Shown: positions 10,891 through 23,584, counted from the stretch's first letter. The stretch is DNA of 64,000 nucleotides from Halichoerus grypus (GCF_964656455.1 NC_135715.1:75219414-75283413), one strand, 5' to 3'. The notes: generated from the sequence alone by a model not told the origin. Made by a program: numbers and translations.

Positions 10891-11990
10891 TACAGAGGAA
10901 GGGCTTAGATCATACTCTGGTTGGAAAGGAAGACTAGGAGAATTGTCTTGATGCCGTATTTGTGCCCCAAGAACAGGGTATAAAAAGTTGAGGCTTCCCC
11001 AAACCACCTGGCTGCTGGGACCTGGTTCCCTGCTGGAGTGTGCCAAGTGAGAAGAACCAGAAAGGAGGCAGAGCCCGGGTCCTGCCTTGGTTTGGAATCT
11101 ACCAGAGGGTTCTCCCTCTTGCTCCCCTCTCCTTCCTTCTTTCGTGACGGTTCCCTTCCTGACTCTCAGTTGCGCTGGCTCTTCCTTCCTGGGGGCTGCA
11201 CGTGGAGCCGTGGTCCCTTTCTTTTCCAGTACCTCCCTCCATCTGTACAAGAACAGAGAAGTCTTGCCTGGCTTCTCAGGCAGGCGTTGCTCCTGTCTGC
11301 GAGGGGGGAGTGGGGAGAAACAGAAGCAAGCTCAGGAGATCTAATGTATGAAGTGAGAGGAGCCGTACTCTGGAAACACAACGTTTCACACATGAATGAG
11401 GGCAATCCCCCTCAGTGGGAGTGACAGAGCACCGTCATGCTCACAGGTGCAAGAAGAAACTCTTCTCAGCTTATGCAGAGAACCAACCTCTTGTAAAGAT
11501 TTAAAGACATGAAAGAACAGTGTCTGCTCGCACCACCTACAAGCAATTTCGTGCACATCATTAACGGGGAAAACGTTTTCTTCCAGTGCTTTGTGTTGCT
11601 GGAGGGAGGAAGAGAAGAGAGAAAGGAATCGGGGCGCCGCCCACCGATAAGCTCTGTGTCTATCCTCGGACGAGCTGTGAATAGCTGTTGTGCTCCCCAC
11701 ACATCCACGACAGTTAGGTTGTGTGTGGCTGCGAGGTATTTCCGTGAAAATTCCGAGAAATGGCTTCAGACGGAAATACCCGTGGCCCTTCCCTGTGCTC
11801 ACGGATCCTCACGTTTCCCCAGGAAACCGGCCCGTGAGCTGCACAGAGCCTCCTTGTTTACATCTGGGGGGATGGTGGTAGGTTAGTCGGAAGCTAAATG
11901 TTGAGCAGAGGTAAAAAAAAAACACAAAAAAAAAACAAAGGGAGTTTGCCCAGGTTAACTCCCTTAGTCTTGCTAGGCTTACAAAAGAAG
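10891..11990. other. Intergenic, nothing recognised
   Basis: Moderate GC, several overlapping short frames on both strands without recognisable similarity. A-rich stretch near 11908-11940. Confidence 0.5.
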
Positions 11991-12000
11991 CTAAGGGCGT

Positions 12001-12301
12001 ACATTACACAGCGCCCCTGGCGGTCAAGCCCGAGGGGAGGTAAGCTGCCGCCTGAGCGCCGGGAGGAGACCAGCAGGTGCATCCTGCGCGTCGCAGGCAC
12101 AGGTGTCCAACCGGCGGAAGCCCTGTCCTGCCGGAAATCCTGCGCAGGCGCCAGGTGTCACGGAGGCAGTCTGCCAACAGGACGAGAAGTCAGATCACTA
12201 GTCAAGCTTCCACTTGCAGGCTGGAGCTCATCCACGCAAAGCAAGGGGGGCCGGGCACCATTTAGGAGCGCACCCGCCGCATAGGGCAGGGGTGGTAGCC
12301 C
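12001..12301. promoter_or_regulatory. Small CpG-rich block with ETS- and NRF1-like motifs
   Basis: I count 22 CpG in 300 bp here, against very few in the flanks. CCGGAA (ETS-like) at 12131-12136 is followed by CTGCGCAGGCGC (NRF1-like) at 12140-12151, a pairing common in housekeeping promoters. GAG/GTAAGC, a good 5' splice site, occurs at about 12036-12044. No coding sequence is recognised next to it. Confidence 0.45.
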
Positions 12302-12419
12302 GCCTTTCCTGTGCCACGCTGGCTTTTCTTCACTTCTTGACTTTCCAAATTATATTACTCTCCCAAGAACTTGGACTCCAAATACTTTCATTATCTTTAA
12401 AGACTTGGAAAATGTAGCA

Positions 12420-13290
12420 ATGTATATAAAGAAGAACGAAAATCTCAGACCCCCATGACCAGAGATGGCCACTGTTTCTGTTTGATTAAACTTGCTCCTT
12501 GATGCATATTGTTTTACATAGTTGAGATGATACTGGGTAGAATTTTAAGATTGTATCTTGCTTTTTTCCTGCTTAGCTTGTGTTATCATAAGCATTTTCT
12601 CATGTCATAAAAAATTCTTCCTACAGTAATGTGAGGGGGAAATGTATATTATTAGCAACTGACACAAGAATTCCTTTTAGGGAAAAATTCGCCTTTATTG
12701 AGAAGAAAGCTCTGGGGAGGAGTGGGGGGCATACTTTGTCAGTTACTCCAGGGAGCAAGTGTGTGAGAGTGAGGGGGAGCCGGCTTGCGCAATCTGAGCC
12801 CCCTTGATGGCTCCTCACGACAGTAAATCATCCAAATCACAAAATGCTTGTGGGGAGAGTGGAAGCTGAATTAGGCAGCCCCGGACAGAGCATTGGCAGG
12901 AAAAAAGCACTTGGAAGGAAGCTCTTGGTAATCTACACAATTAGTGGGAAAGAATTGCCTTGTCGTAAATTGTGGAGCGGAGAACCAGGCCATGTTCATC
13001 AGATATCTGCAAGACAAGGGGAGGACCTCTCGGTCCCAGAGCTGATATCAGGTTGACGCTCACAGTCTTTTGATGGTTGTCTAGTGTTCCATTAAATGGC
13101 ACTATCATTTAAGTAACATTTTGAATAACTTTGTATTTAGGTTAATTCCTTGGACATGGAAAGCACTAGGTCAGATGGTATAAGCATCTTAAAGGAATCC
13201 GTTACACCACCACCTGGTTGTTTTCAAGAATGTCCGCAAACAGGGAGTGTGACAGCCATTTCTTTGTGTCCTCGCTAGCACTCACCTGCT
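12420..13290 (-). repeat. Ancient L1-like fragments (minus strand)
   Basis: CCAGAGATGGCCACTGTTTC...ATCATAAGCATTTTCTCATGTCA (12455-12610) and TTAATTCCTTGGACATGG...CTAGGTCAGATGGTATAAGC...CTAGCACT (13090-13285) follow the order of an old L1 3' region read in reverse. The middle part (12650-13070) is different DNA. Confidence 0.5.
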
Positions 13291-14649
13291 ATTTAGAATC
13301 CGCTCTACCAGCCACCGCCTCCAAGAACCTTTTTTTTTTATTCTGCCCAAGTAGAAATAATTTGTCTTATAAAGCTTGTAATGCCTCACTTTCATCCCCT
13401 AAAGGCAGGGGTTCTATTATTGTCATTAGCATACACACGTCCCCCTTGAACTATACTGTAAGCCGTCTGAAGGTAGACTCTGCCTTTCTTACCCTGCCGT
13501 GCCATCAGTATTGCAGGACAGCAGGAGCCCACATTGCCCGAACACAGGGGGCAGCACCTGCCACTCTCACGTTGTGTCTCCTGACCCAGATTCGTAAGGG
13601 GATCAGGTTCTAAGAGCTGTTGCGATTCAATTCCGTGACTCCGCCACTGAGACAATCTCTGGGGAGGTCTGGAAAACAGACAAGTGCCAGGAGGCTGCCA
13701 ATGGGTGAACAGTGTGCTGGTGTTCAGGAACAGGCCGGAGGTGGGGGCGGTGGGGCAGAGTCCAGCGCGGCGCCCTAGCAGAATGATTCGGGGAGGGGAG
13801 GCTGTGATCACCAGGAGTCAGCCGGGGCTCAGTGAGAGCCTTCGGACTGACCTAGTTTCTTTTGCTGCCAGTACTCTGGTTGTGGCACACACCAGAGAAA
13901 TGCGAAGAGAGGGACATCTCCGGAACCTGGTGAACGTGCTAGCAGTGGTTCTTCTGACCCTCCTGAGACAAGGTGTGAAAAGGTGGGTTGGATGCAAAGC
14001 AAGACAAGTTAGTGAATCCACAAATGCCTGAACAAATCTGCCCTACCGGTTTGCAAACGTGCAGATCAATGGCCAGATGTTAGCGTGGAGAGAGGTTTTT
14101 TTAAAGTGACGTTCCTCAGAGCTTTCTGCTTGTCTCTGAATGGTGGGCCCGTAGTCTTGTCAGGGACTTGGAAAAAGATGTGGAAGGAAGAGGTAAGTCA
14201 TGAGCCAAACGTAGGTTTGGCTGAAAACCGCAGAGGAGCAGGAAATTAGTGGAACACAAAATTAGGATCTAGAAAGGCCAGATGAATCAGAGCATCAGGC
14301 CAAATTCCATAAAATGAAATTTAACGTGGGTCCCTCAAAATAATTGCACAGGGATGGAGTGAGAGGTAACACCTTTCAGGTGACAGAATTTCTATGTGAT
14401 GCCGTGTGGCAGTCAAATTCCCCTTTGATTCAATATCCATATCTAGAAGACCGGAGGTGATGGTCAGTCTGTTCTGTGTGCCTAGGCACACCCTGGAATA
14501 GGACACTAAATTCTCGGGTCCGTCACGGGAAAATGATAGAATGATAAGGAACAGTTCAAGAACAAAGAAGGCTACCCTAAAAAACCAAAGTCTCAGAGAT
14601 ACTTGAAAGGTAGTTTCTGGAAGAGGTGTCATTTGGAAGTATGTATGAA
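13291..14649. other. Intergenic, nothing recognised
   Basis: Unique-looking DNA of mixed composition. The longest open frames (up to about 139 codons) overlap each other on opposite strands and show no domain. Confidence 0.5.
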
Positions 14650-15115
14650 CTTATTTTCTAGAAAAAAAAGAAGTTGCAGCAGTTTTGGTAGATGGTATTC
14701 TCTCTGATGGCCATAATAAGCTTTCTCATCTCACATGTTCTTTTATGCTATGGTCTTGCCACTCTCCAATAAAGACACTGAGTTTAGTTATCCTTCCCTT
14801 GAATCTAGGCCACCCTGGGACTTATTTTGACCAATAGAATTTGGTGGATATGGTGATATATAACTTCTGAAGCTGGCCCTTACCAGTTAGGCAGCTTTCA
14901 CCTTTGCTGATTGAAATGCTCAATTTTGGGGTCCAGTTCTAGCCGCCTTCACATTGCAATCCATGACAGACCTCGGTGGATGCCAGGTGGAGCTGAAGAT
15001 TCACCTCACTGAACCCTGACAAAATATCTGATCCACAAAATTGTGAGCAAATAAGACGGTCATTGTTTGAAGCCACTAAGTTTTAGAGTGGTATGTTACT
15101 CAGCAACAGATCATC
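14650..15115 (+). repeat. Old interspersed repeat, LTR-like, class uncertain
   Basis: Ends with GAGCAAATAAGACGGTCATTGTTTGAAGCCACTAAGTTTTAGAGTGG...TTACTCAGCAACAGATC, a familiar 3' end of a mammal-wide repeat. I recognise the pattern but not the family name with certainty. Confidence 0.45.
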
Positions 15116-15119
15116 AAAA

Positions 15120-15310
15120 CAGTGATTAAGAAGGTAGACTGTGGAGCCAGACTGTTTGCTAGATATTACATCTTGAGCAAATCATTTATCTTCTTTGCCC
15201 CAGTTTCCTTTTCTGTAAAATAGGGAGGGTAAACCTCACAATTACTGTGAGGATTAAATAAGGCATGAGAATCCCTTGGAATAATACCTGGCCCATAAAA
15301 ACTGGTCAGT
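15120..15310 (+). repeat. MIR
   Basis: Sense MIR order: GTAGACTGTGGAGCCAGACTG, GAGCAAATCATTTATCTTC, CCAGTTTCCTTTTCTGTAAAAT, GTGAGGATTAAATAAG, TAATACCTGGCCCATAAAAA. Confidence 0.8.
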
Positions 15311-17559
15311 ACTAGCGTAGTAATAGGACTAAGGGGTGTAAGCTGTGAAGATACAAAATAATTCAACTCTATTTTTAAAAAATTCTCAAGTAGAATTGTC
15401 CAAACATGGAGTAAGCTGCTTCTGGATGTGGTGAAGCCCCCTTCCCTGGAGATTTCCAGTCATGAATGGGTGGCTGTTTGTAGAGTTTGGGGATTGATGA
15501 CCCCGTCAACCTTAAGATTGTATGTCCTGTCATGTTGGGGCCAAGTTTTTGATGGAGGAGGCACTCAATGTGTTCAATACGCTTTTCTTGAATTGACTTG
15601 AGCTAGATATAGAAGAAAGATGTACTCATCTGGCTAGATCATTAGAATTTTGAGATTACCAACATATTTTACTTGGCATAATGTTTTCTCATCAACCATT
15701 AATGTTCCTGTACACATCCTTATGAGGTCAGCATCACCATTCCTGTAAGATGAAAGACTTAAAGCAGAAAAGCTAAGTGGCTTATTAATTATTGAACGAA
15801 CTGCTTAGAGCACCTTTCTGCTTGTGAATTCAAGGCTGGAACACGAGGCCCAAGCCACTCAGCTTCCTTGCGCAGGAAGGTGGTACAGAGATCGTCCCAA
15901 GCTCCCCAAATACAGGGGCGAAAAGGCACAAAGACACAGGACAGATCTTACTTCTCTCCAGCTTCTGAGCTCAAGAAGCAGCCCCATGTAACTCCTGAAT
16001 TACAGAAGTTCAAGAAAGGAGGGGCTGCCCATTCAGAAGTTAACAAAGGAAAAGGAGGTCTGGCATGGGAATTGTCCTATCTGTTATGAACTAGTAAAAT
16101 GTCCCAGACCTGCTCCCAAGGGCCCTGAGAAATAACAACTCCAAAATCACTTGCCATTCAGCTGACTGTTTCTTGCCAGGTCATTCTAGGGCAGGGCACA
16201 AGACAGGGAGAGAGAAACAGGAGGGCAGAAGTTCTGGGCGAGCGGGGGTGGGGCCCCAGCTTGCTTCCTGTGCTATTCAGTTTCTCCACACATTGGCATC
16301 AAAGACGGCGATCTTGGGGCTCTAAATGAGGACAGACTGACCCAAGAAACAGGGACAGGTGGTCACTTTGCTACTTACTCTGAAACCCCACATGGGGTAT
16401 TTTAATAGTGCTCTCCATCTGTCCAACCTCGGGGGCTAATCCCTTCCTAATCTGAGCTGTAATATAATAATTGGGTAATCAGACAAGACACTGCAAAAAG
16501 CTCAGGCCATAGTTTTGCTGTGCTTTTTGGCTAGACTCTCCCCCATTAGAGCAAAGTATAGCTGACCTAGAAATTTCCCATTTGAGCTTCAGTCTTCGCT
16601 AAACAAAAACAGACACTCTGAAGAAGTATGCATGTTTAGGAAGCACAGCCCTCCTTCTTGAGGGTAATTTCAGTCCCTGCTCCCTGCACATACAGGAATC
16701 AGCTGCTAGGGGACCACATGATCTTGCTCTGTGTTACAAACTGAAAAAAAAAAAAGGAGAAGAAAAGAGGGGGAGAAAAGCCTCATGGTTAGCTTGGGCT
16801 AATGAGCTCACTGGTGTGTGTCCAGGAAACATCCCGGAATGAATACATCTGCCTAGATTTCTCTTTTGAAAGAAGTAACCTTGTTGTGGTGGATGGAAAT
16901 GAAACATAAATGTAAGCTGCATGAAGCCGGATCAGGGACTGAACCTAAAGCACATGCAGAAAACCCAGTAGGTGGTTAGGCGCTGGGACCAAAGTAAGCC
17001 TGGCTATTTGGGGATTAACCCATCATGGAGGAAAACATAGATTTTTTTTTCCCAAAGGAGAAAAAACAAACACTTAACACTGCTGAGGCCTGATCCCACT
17101 GGCCTAGCACCTGGGAGGAAACAAAGGTGCGGTCAGTCCAGTCGGCTGGAGGTTTCTCACACTGGGGAGTCTCCTGGTTGCCATCAAGGACAGGGTCACA
17201 GCTTATTCATGACAGCCCCCAGCATACAGTAGGCACACAGCAAATGCTAATGGATGCAGCTAAGGCAACATGAAGGCCCTTTCTAAAATAGTCCAGAGGC
17301 GGCAGTGGCTGCAGTCAGGTAGGTGTTCATTCACTTGAGTCTATTTCAAACATTTGCTAAACGTATTTGCTTTGACCAAAAAATATTCTCTCCAAAGGAG
17401 AAGGCTAAAGGAAATGGAGTGAGCCGGGAGCGGGTGACAGAGACTGGAACGTGAGGGTCTGGAGATCGAATGCACGGTCTTGTGGCAGGAGGAAGCATGG
17501 AGGAAAGTGAGCCCACTGGGGGATGTGGGGTGTTTCCTTTCCCCAGAACAGCTGCAGAG
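15311..17559. other. Intergenic, mostly unique; one weak MIR-like piece
   Basis: A weak reverse MIR-like stretch lies at about 15715-15800 (TTATGAGGTCAGCATCACCATTCC). The rest has no recognised repeat or gene. Confidence 0.5.
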
Positions 17560-17985
17560 TGGGCTGATTTGCTAGCAAATTCTGCTAGCTGTCTGCTCTA
17601 ATCTAGTCTCTCCTTCCATAGTAATAGGGATGTGGCCAGGCACATGGTTAGACCATATTTCCCACGCTTTCTTGTAGCTAGATGTGGCCATATGACTAGC
17701 TGTCACCGTTGGAATATGAGAGGAAGTGATATGCACCACTTCTGAGTCGAAGCTTCTTCCAGGATCCCTTTCCCAACAACCGACTAGATGTGGATGGTGA
17801 CAGGACCCCCGGGGAGATATGAGGCGTGAAGCCTGAGACCCTGGGTGATCACATGGAAGAAACCCCCACTCTATTGACTTGGATACCTACCTAGAACTGG
17901 TAAGTGAGCAAGAAATAGACTTCTGTTAGGTTGAGTCATTATTTTGGAGGACCTGTTACAGAAGCTAACACCATCCTAAGTACTG
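17560..17985 (+). repeat. Old interspersed repeat, class uncertain
   Basis: TTTCTTGTAGCTAGATGTGGCCATATGACTAG ... GAAGTGATATGCACCACTTCTGAG ... GAAATAGACTTCTGTTAGG ... GTTACAGAAGCTAACACCATCCTA follows a dispersed mammalian repeat pattern, probably LTR-like. Confidence 0.45.
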
Positions 17986-20129
17986 TTTAGAAGATCAAGA
18001 GAAGTAACCTCCCCCCCATATCATGTAACTCAAAACGGGGAGATAATGGCCCCAGAAAGTGAGTTATCAGCCTCTGACTAAGATGACTGAGCTACTCCCT
18101 TGCAGCTCTGCTGGTCCGTGGCTCTGCTGGTCACAGAAGACAGAACTACACTCTTCCCTGTCAACACAACGCTCAGTCCCTCCAAGTCAGAGTCAGTTTA
18201 TTGGAAGTGGGCACTGGGGCACCACGATGATGGAGGCTGTGCAGAAAATGCCTGATTGTGTGTGATGTATCATGGGAATCTGCTGCACCTCATAGAGACA
18301 CAGAGGAACCGGGGTCCCAGCCATGACGTGGGGAATGCACGGGATACATGGGCTGCGTAGTCCCCCAAGTGAGAGCCTCGGTGTGTACAAAGCAGGTGCA
18401 CAGTAACATATTCAGGGAATTTGCTCAGACTTGCTGGAATAAAGACTATGAGAGCAAGTGTGCTTGTGTGTTGTGTGTAGGGGGTTAGGGATGGGATGGG
18501 GCTGGGAAGTTAGAGTAGAAGAGGTAGGCAAAGATGCAGAAAAAAGAAAACAAAAACAAGATAAGACTCTTTTTCAAGTTCAAAATAAGCTTTTAAAGCC
18601 CATGGCAGTATCTTTGGGTATAAGGTTTTTTTTTACTTACACGAGGCAGGGTCATTTAAACTTTAAGAGCCAAGGTTCCAACCTCAGGGATCAATTTAAA
18701 AGAACATGCATGTGTTTTGCTGGCCCAGGCTACTTAAGACCCCAAAGCTTTGGGGATGGGAGAAAAGAAGTTGGAGAGGAAGAAAGGGTGCTAGGGTCTT
18801 TAATAAGAAGGGGCTCTGCATGGTCCATCCAGGTTAGCTCCAAAGGAGTGGGCATGAGACACGCTTCCCCATGTTGCCATGAGCTTAGGAGCTGAGACTA
18901 GGAAGGACCCTGCTACTATCTGTCTGGAGCACTTATGTATGTCCCCTGTGCCATCATGGCAGGGACAGGGGAGTAGATGTTATGACGTGGGGCAGGGGCA
19001 GAACCAGAGTGGCATGGGAAAGCAAAGGAACTCTTCGTGTTTCTGAGAGTGAGGTTGAAGTAGCTGAGAAAGGGAGCCAGTGATCCAGAAGGTGTCATGG
19101 TTGCAATGAGGAGATGCTGTGGCAGAGAGCGGGTTGCTCGTGTGACAGGAAACCAGGTGGGAAGGACAAACCTGGGCAGAGGACCTCCCGTACCTGCACG
19201 GGCTGGTTCGTGCTTACTGTCTATCTGCTGAGAGGGCCGGACCAACCCCGTGTGTGATGCTGCTGTGTGTCAAGAAGCAGAGACACAGTAGAATGTCTTT
19301 AAGATGAGAGATAGTACACCCAAGGGAGCAGGTGCTTGGGCTTGAATTCATTTCTTGCAGCCCCTCTAGGCTCTCGCTCTTGAATTCCTGTGCCTTGCAT
19401 CCTCATTAACACCTGTGGGCCACCTCTTGGACTCCGGCTGTAGTTTGCACCCTCTCTGGGATCAGATGATTCCCACTGCTGAGTTTGGCCTCTCCCTAAT
19501 GTGCATTCATCCATGCCCAAAGCCCTGGCATCCCGTCCACATGGCCTCTGCTGTCCGACCTCATTTTGCCTGGTTTTGGCTTCTTTGCACCCACCTTGGC
19601 ACTGACAGCTGGAAGGGGCCGCACCCCACTCTGCAATCTGAGACGGAATATTTTCTAAGAGTAGCTCTGGCCAAAGAGTGGGCCAGGAGAAAAGGGAATT
19701 ATGGGAAGGAGAAGCCCAACGGTTATGGTGTAACCCCTTTGCCAGGCCACCCTGGCTTACATGCAGGAAATTGGAGAACAACAATAGCCATAGTGTTTCT
19801 CTTATTCTTTCCCAGCTGGACAGCCCTCGAGGCTCCTCCTGGTTAGTCCTGGCGGACCCAGGGGCTCTCACATGTGTGTGCCAACGTCCAGTCTGGGCTG
19901 ACGTCATTTTCTTTCTTGTGCGCTCTGGCTGGCTCTGGTGCTGTCCCCTCGCTGCTGGCCACCCCTGGAGTGCCATCCCCGACCTTGCAATCTGCCAAGA
20001 GCCCACACTTGCTGGAGCAGCCCCTGCCCAAGCTGAACCCACCGAAGCGAGTCCAAGCAATTACTGTCTGTGCGAGGGCACTGGTGGCTGTGCCGAAGGA
20101 TAAAGGTGACATAGATGCTGTCACCACCG
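17986..20129. other. Intergenic, GC-moderate
   Basis: Contains the first copy of a 64-bp direct repeat (19557-19620). Long overlapping frames (up to 253 codons on the minus strand, 19299-20060) show no domain and overlap other frames, so none is called. Confidence 0.5.
19557..19620. repeat. 64-bp direct repeat, copy 1
   Basis: Matches 20382-20445 at 61 of 64 positions by hand alignment, including the block CACCCACCTTGGCACTGACA. Confidence 0.9.
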
Positions 20130-20134
20130 CTGGC

Positions 20135-20520
20135 CGTGCTGCTCGTTATGGGTTGAACTGTGGCCCCCAAAGCTACGTTGACATCCTAACCCCTGGATAC
20201 CTGAGAATGTGACCTTATTTGGAAATAGGATCTTTGCCATTGTGACAAAGATACAAAATTAAGATGAAGTGATGCTGGAGTGGGGTGGGCCCATGGTGCC
20301 GTGTGACTGGTGCTCTCATAAAAGGAGGGGAGACACAGACAGACACCGGAGGGAGAACATCATGTGAAGATGGAGGCAGCTGACCTCATTCTGCCTGGTT
20401 TTGCCTTCCTTGCACCCACCTTGGCACTGACAGCTGGAAGGGGCCCCAAGGGATGCCAGTGATGGCCAGAAAGAACCAGAAGCTAAGAGAGAGGCACGGG
20501 AGCTACCCCAATACCAGCAT
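20135..20520 (+). repeat. LTR-like remnant (MaLR/ERVL-type pattern)
   Basis: GGTTGAACTGTGGCCCCCAAAG, ATCCTAACCCCTGGATACCTGAG, GACCTTATTTGGAAATAGGATC, GACTGGTGCTCTCATAAAAG, GAAGATGGAGGC, AGAAGCTAAGAGAGAGGC follow a well-known mammalian LTR-type order. It is interrupted by the 64-bp direct repeat copy. Confidence 0.6.
20382..20445. repeat. 64-bp direct repeat, copy 2, inside an LTR-like remnant
   Basis: Second copy, same orientation, 825 bp downstream of copy 1. It lies between GTGAAGATGGAGGCAG and CAAGGGATGCCAGTGATGGCC, replacing a segment expected in the surrounding LTR-like repeat. Confidence 0.9.
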
Positions 20521-22743
20521 TGGCAGCTTCCGCATGGCTTGTGCCCCCCGAGAACCCCCAACATTAGAGACAAGTGCTCATTTTGCTTTTGTTTGGTCTT
20601 TTCTTCACACCCTCTTGCTCTACAATCCAGGTACAAACCGGCGGGGGCTGGGCCAGGGTGACACCTTATGAGTGGTGACCTGCGGAACCCAGAACACCTC
20701 CGCCCCTGAGCTTCCTGGCCATTCCAGAGCCCAGGTGGGCTTCTGTCTCCTCTTGAGAGGAGCTCTTTCCCCTCAGCCGCCTCAGCTGTGCTCAAGGGTT
20801 GATGTGGAAAATGACGAATTGGGGGTGCTTTTGACATTGCATGTTACTAATTAGAAAAGAATATCTCCTCTGTGTAAGCATATACCCAGAACAGTTATTA
20901 TCCCACACTGAAAGACATGTTCAGGACAGATCAGGAATCAAAATATGCAAATAAGAACATAAGACTTCAGTCTAGCCTCAGCAGGTGCTCAGACCTCTCT
21001 AGTCCTCTTCTGTCAAGTGCTCGCCTAGAGCTCTCTTCACAGAAAGGAGGGTACAGCAAAATGCCAGTAGCATGGACCCCTGGGTCGGGCTCCCTGGCAA
21101 GGGGCATTCACACATCTCTCCCCTGGCAACTGTGCACTTCACCTTGTTGTCTCAGTTTGTGTGAGGCCCTTGGAGGGCAAGGATAGACCTTGGCCACATG
21201 GACAGAATCAACCGCAGGATGAGGGTCAAGGTTGGCAAAGCTGGAGCGCCTCCTGATGGTCCTCATAACAAAGACATTTGAGGGTCTTCACTCAGCTCGC
21301 CCTAGAGGCTAATCATGGTGGGGTGGGGTGGGGGTGGAGATGGACAAGAGTGGGAAGGCAACATGGCCAATTGGGCTGGGGTCCAGAACAGGCTAAGTGG
21401 TCTGGAGACAGAAGGTGTTGGTCCCAGTTCAAGTATCATTTCCAAATGTCACTGGCTAAGCATTATCCCTTTAAAGACCGTAGGCAAATGTAAGGTAAAG
21501 CCAGCAGCCTTCTTAATGGGAATGCTGTGACAAGGGGAGGTCCAGAGTAGCAGCTGCTCCCTGGCTTGAAGGGTAGCTCCTCCCCCAGCTTTTTCTGTAG
21601 AATGTTCTGGGTGGTTCCCCTCAGATAGAAAATTCCACCCAATAAGCTTAGGACACAGACTGGAGCTAGGCTGGTCAGAAGACACCCTGAAAAGGGAATT
21701 GATGATGATGATGATAATGACGATGAAGATGATGGTAAGCTCTCAAATGATTCCTCCTGTGTTTCTCTTATCTTTTCTTCTTGTTTTGATTATCCTCCTC
21801 CAAAGATGCTCGCTGCCCGGAGAGAAAAGCCCTGACTGAATAATAAACACTCCCTTGTGCCAAAAAAGAAAAGCATGCACATGTCTCCAGCAAAACCCGC
21901 TTGCTGTTCACATTTGCAAACCATCCTATCATTCTGAAACAGCGTTTTTCTGAAACATTTATCCTCAGCTCCTTTCTACTCTAATTTTCTGTTTGCTCTC
22001 TCAAATGGTAGATTTGGGAAGTGGTTGGGGGCCATGGTGGGGTAGGGGAGAAAGAATGAAAGAGGGAACTATAACCCCAAACAGGGATAAAATTATCCTC
22101 ACTGGTAAAATTATCTTCACTGTCATGATCTATCTTTCAGGGACAAAAGTCACCATTTTGTGCAAATACAGATTTTGCTTCCCTGACTCTTGACTGTGAA
22201 GAGAGATTTAAGGTGTGAGTAAACCCTTGAGATGGTTCATAACATGGCCTTTGGCTTCAATCTGCCACCCAGCAGTTGGGCTAGAACTAACCATCCACCT
22301 CCCTCGCTGGCTCCTGGGCCCTGGGAAAGAGGTGCTCTCCCACCATGTGTCTGATTTTTCTGGTAAGATCCCTGTAGGCTGGCTGCACTCTCCTTTTTCT
22401 GATAGTCCCCAAAACAAGGATCTTGGGTCTGAGAATATTTGAAGGTCCCCATTCACACCATGGTTTCTAAAGCTCCCCTTGCCCAGGGCCCTCGGATGAG
22501 GATGATTTGGATTGTCCTTGTTTTCTTCTGTCTCAGGGCCAGGGACTTGCCATCACAGCATCTTCCCCAGACTGAAGACTGGCTTTGTCCCTTTCTCTTT
22601 GTTTGAGGTCTGTATCTCAAAGGAATGATACCCATCCCAAAGTCCTGGCCACAGGTTTCCACGAGTGGGGTGGGGGTGGGGGGCAAGGACTGTCATGTAA
22701 ATGGGACTCACACTGGCCTGTCCTGATAGACCAGCGCTCTGCC
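20521..22743. other. Intergenic, mostly unique
   Basis: Contains a GAT-rich simple repeat at 21698-21736 (GATGATGATGATGATAATGA). No gene recognised. Confidence 0.5.
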
Positions 22744-22757
22744 GAATAAGCGGTCCA

Positions 22758-22957
22758 GGGGCGCCTGGGTGGCTCAGTCGTTGCGCGTCTGCCTTCGGCT
22801 CAGGTCATGATCCCAGGGTCCTGGGATCGAGCCCCGCATCGGGCTTCCTGCTCGGCGGGGAGTCTGCTTCTCCCTCTCCCACCCCCCCTGCTTGTGTTCC
22901 CTCTCTTGCTGTGTCTCTGTCAAATAAATAAATAAAAATCTTAAAAAAAAAAAAAAA
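22758..22957 (+). mobile_element. CAN SINE, full length, sense
   Basis: Young-looking copy with head GGGCGCCTGGGTGGCTCAG and long poly-A. 14-bp duplication with one mismatch (GAATAAGCGGTCCA at 22744-22757, GAATAAGCAGTCCA at 22958-22971). Confidence 0.97.
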
Positions 22958-23355
22958 GAATAAGCAGTCCACCTTCTCCCAACGTCAGGCTCAGGTATGG
23001 AGAAGGGGAGACTTTTCACAGGCTACTTCATTTTTTCCTGATTCCCGTCATAAACTCTTTCAGACTGACACAGTTAGGTAGTAACCCACCAATCAGAGCA
23101 ATTGTATGTGTGTGTAAAAGAACTAAAAAAGATTTTCGACTGCCTTCAAAAGCTTGTGAAGAAATAACAAATGCATTTCTCTTTATAGTTCTTCATAACC
23201 TCTTCCCTCCCCACGGCAATGAGGACCCTGATTCATCATCGCAAGTGGTCAGTTAGACCTGGCAAAAGCCTCTCTGGTCTCAGTTTTACACCCTATCCTG
23301 GGGACATGTGTGCCGATAGTGGGAAAGACCTGGTCAGATTCAAATGCTGAGAATG

Positions 23356-23584
23356 GGGGTGCCTGGGTGGCTCAGTTGGTTGTGTCCAACTCTTGGTTTC
23401 GGCTCAGGTCATGGTCTCTGGGTCATGGTCTCAGGTCGTGGGATCAAGCCCCGAGTTGGACTGCAAGCTCAGCAGGGAGTCTGCTCAAGATTCTGTTCCT
23501 TTTCCCTTCTGCCCCTCTTCCCACTCATATGCTGTCTGTCTCTCTCTCTCTAAAATAAATAAATAAATAAATCTTAAAAAAAAA
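23356..23584 (+). mobile_element. CAN SINE, full length, sense, with internal duplication
   Basis: Head GGTGCCTGGGTGGCTCAG; the middle carries an extra TCATGGTCTC unit (near 23409-23431). Perfect 14-bp target duplication AAATGCTGAGAATG at 23342-23355 and 23585-23598. Confidence 0.96.

Noticed and set aside
19299..20060. 253-codon minus-strand ORF
   Set aside because: It overlaps several other frames on both strands, contains the 64-bp duplicated block, and shows no recognisable family.
22758..22835. tRNA gene
   Set aside because: The A/B-box-like text belongs to the tRNA-Lys-derived SINE head, with poly-A tail and target duplications.
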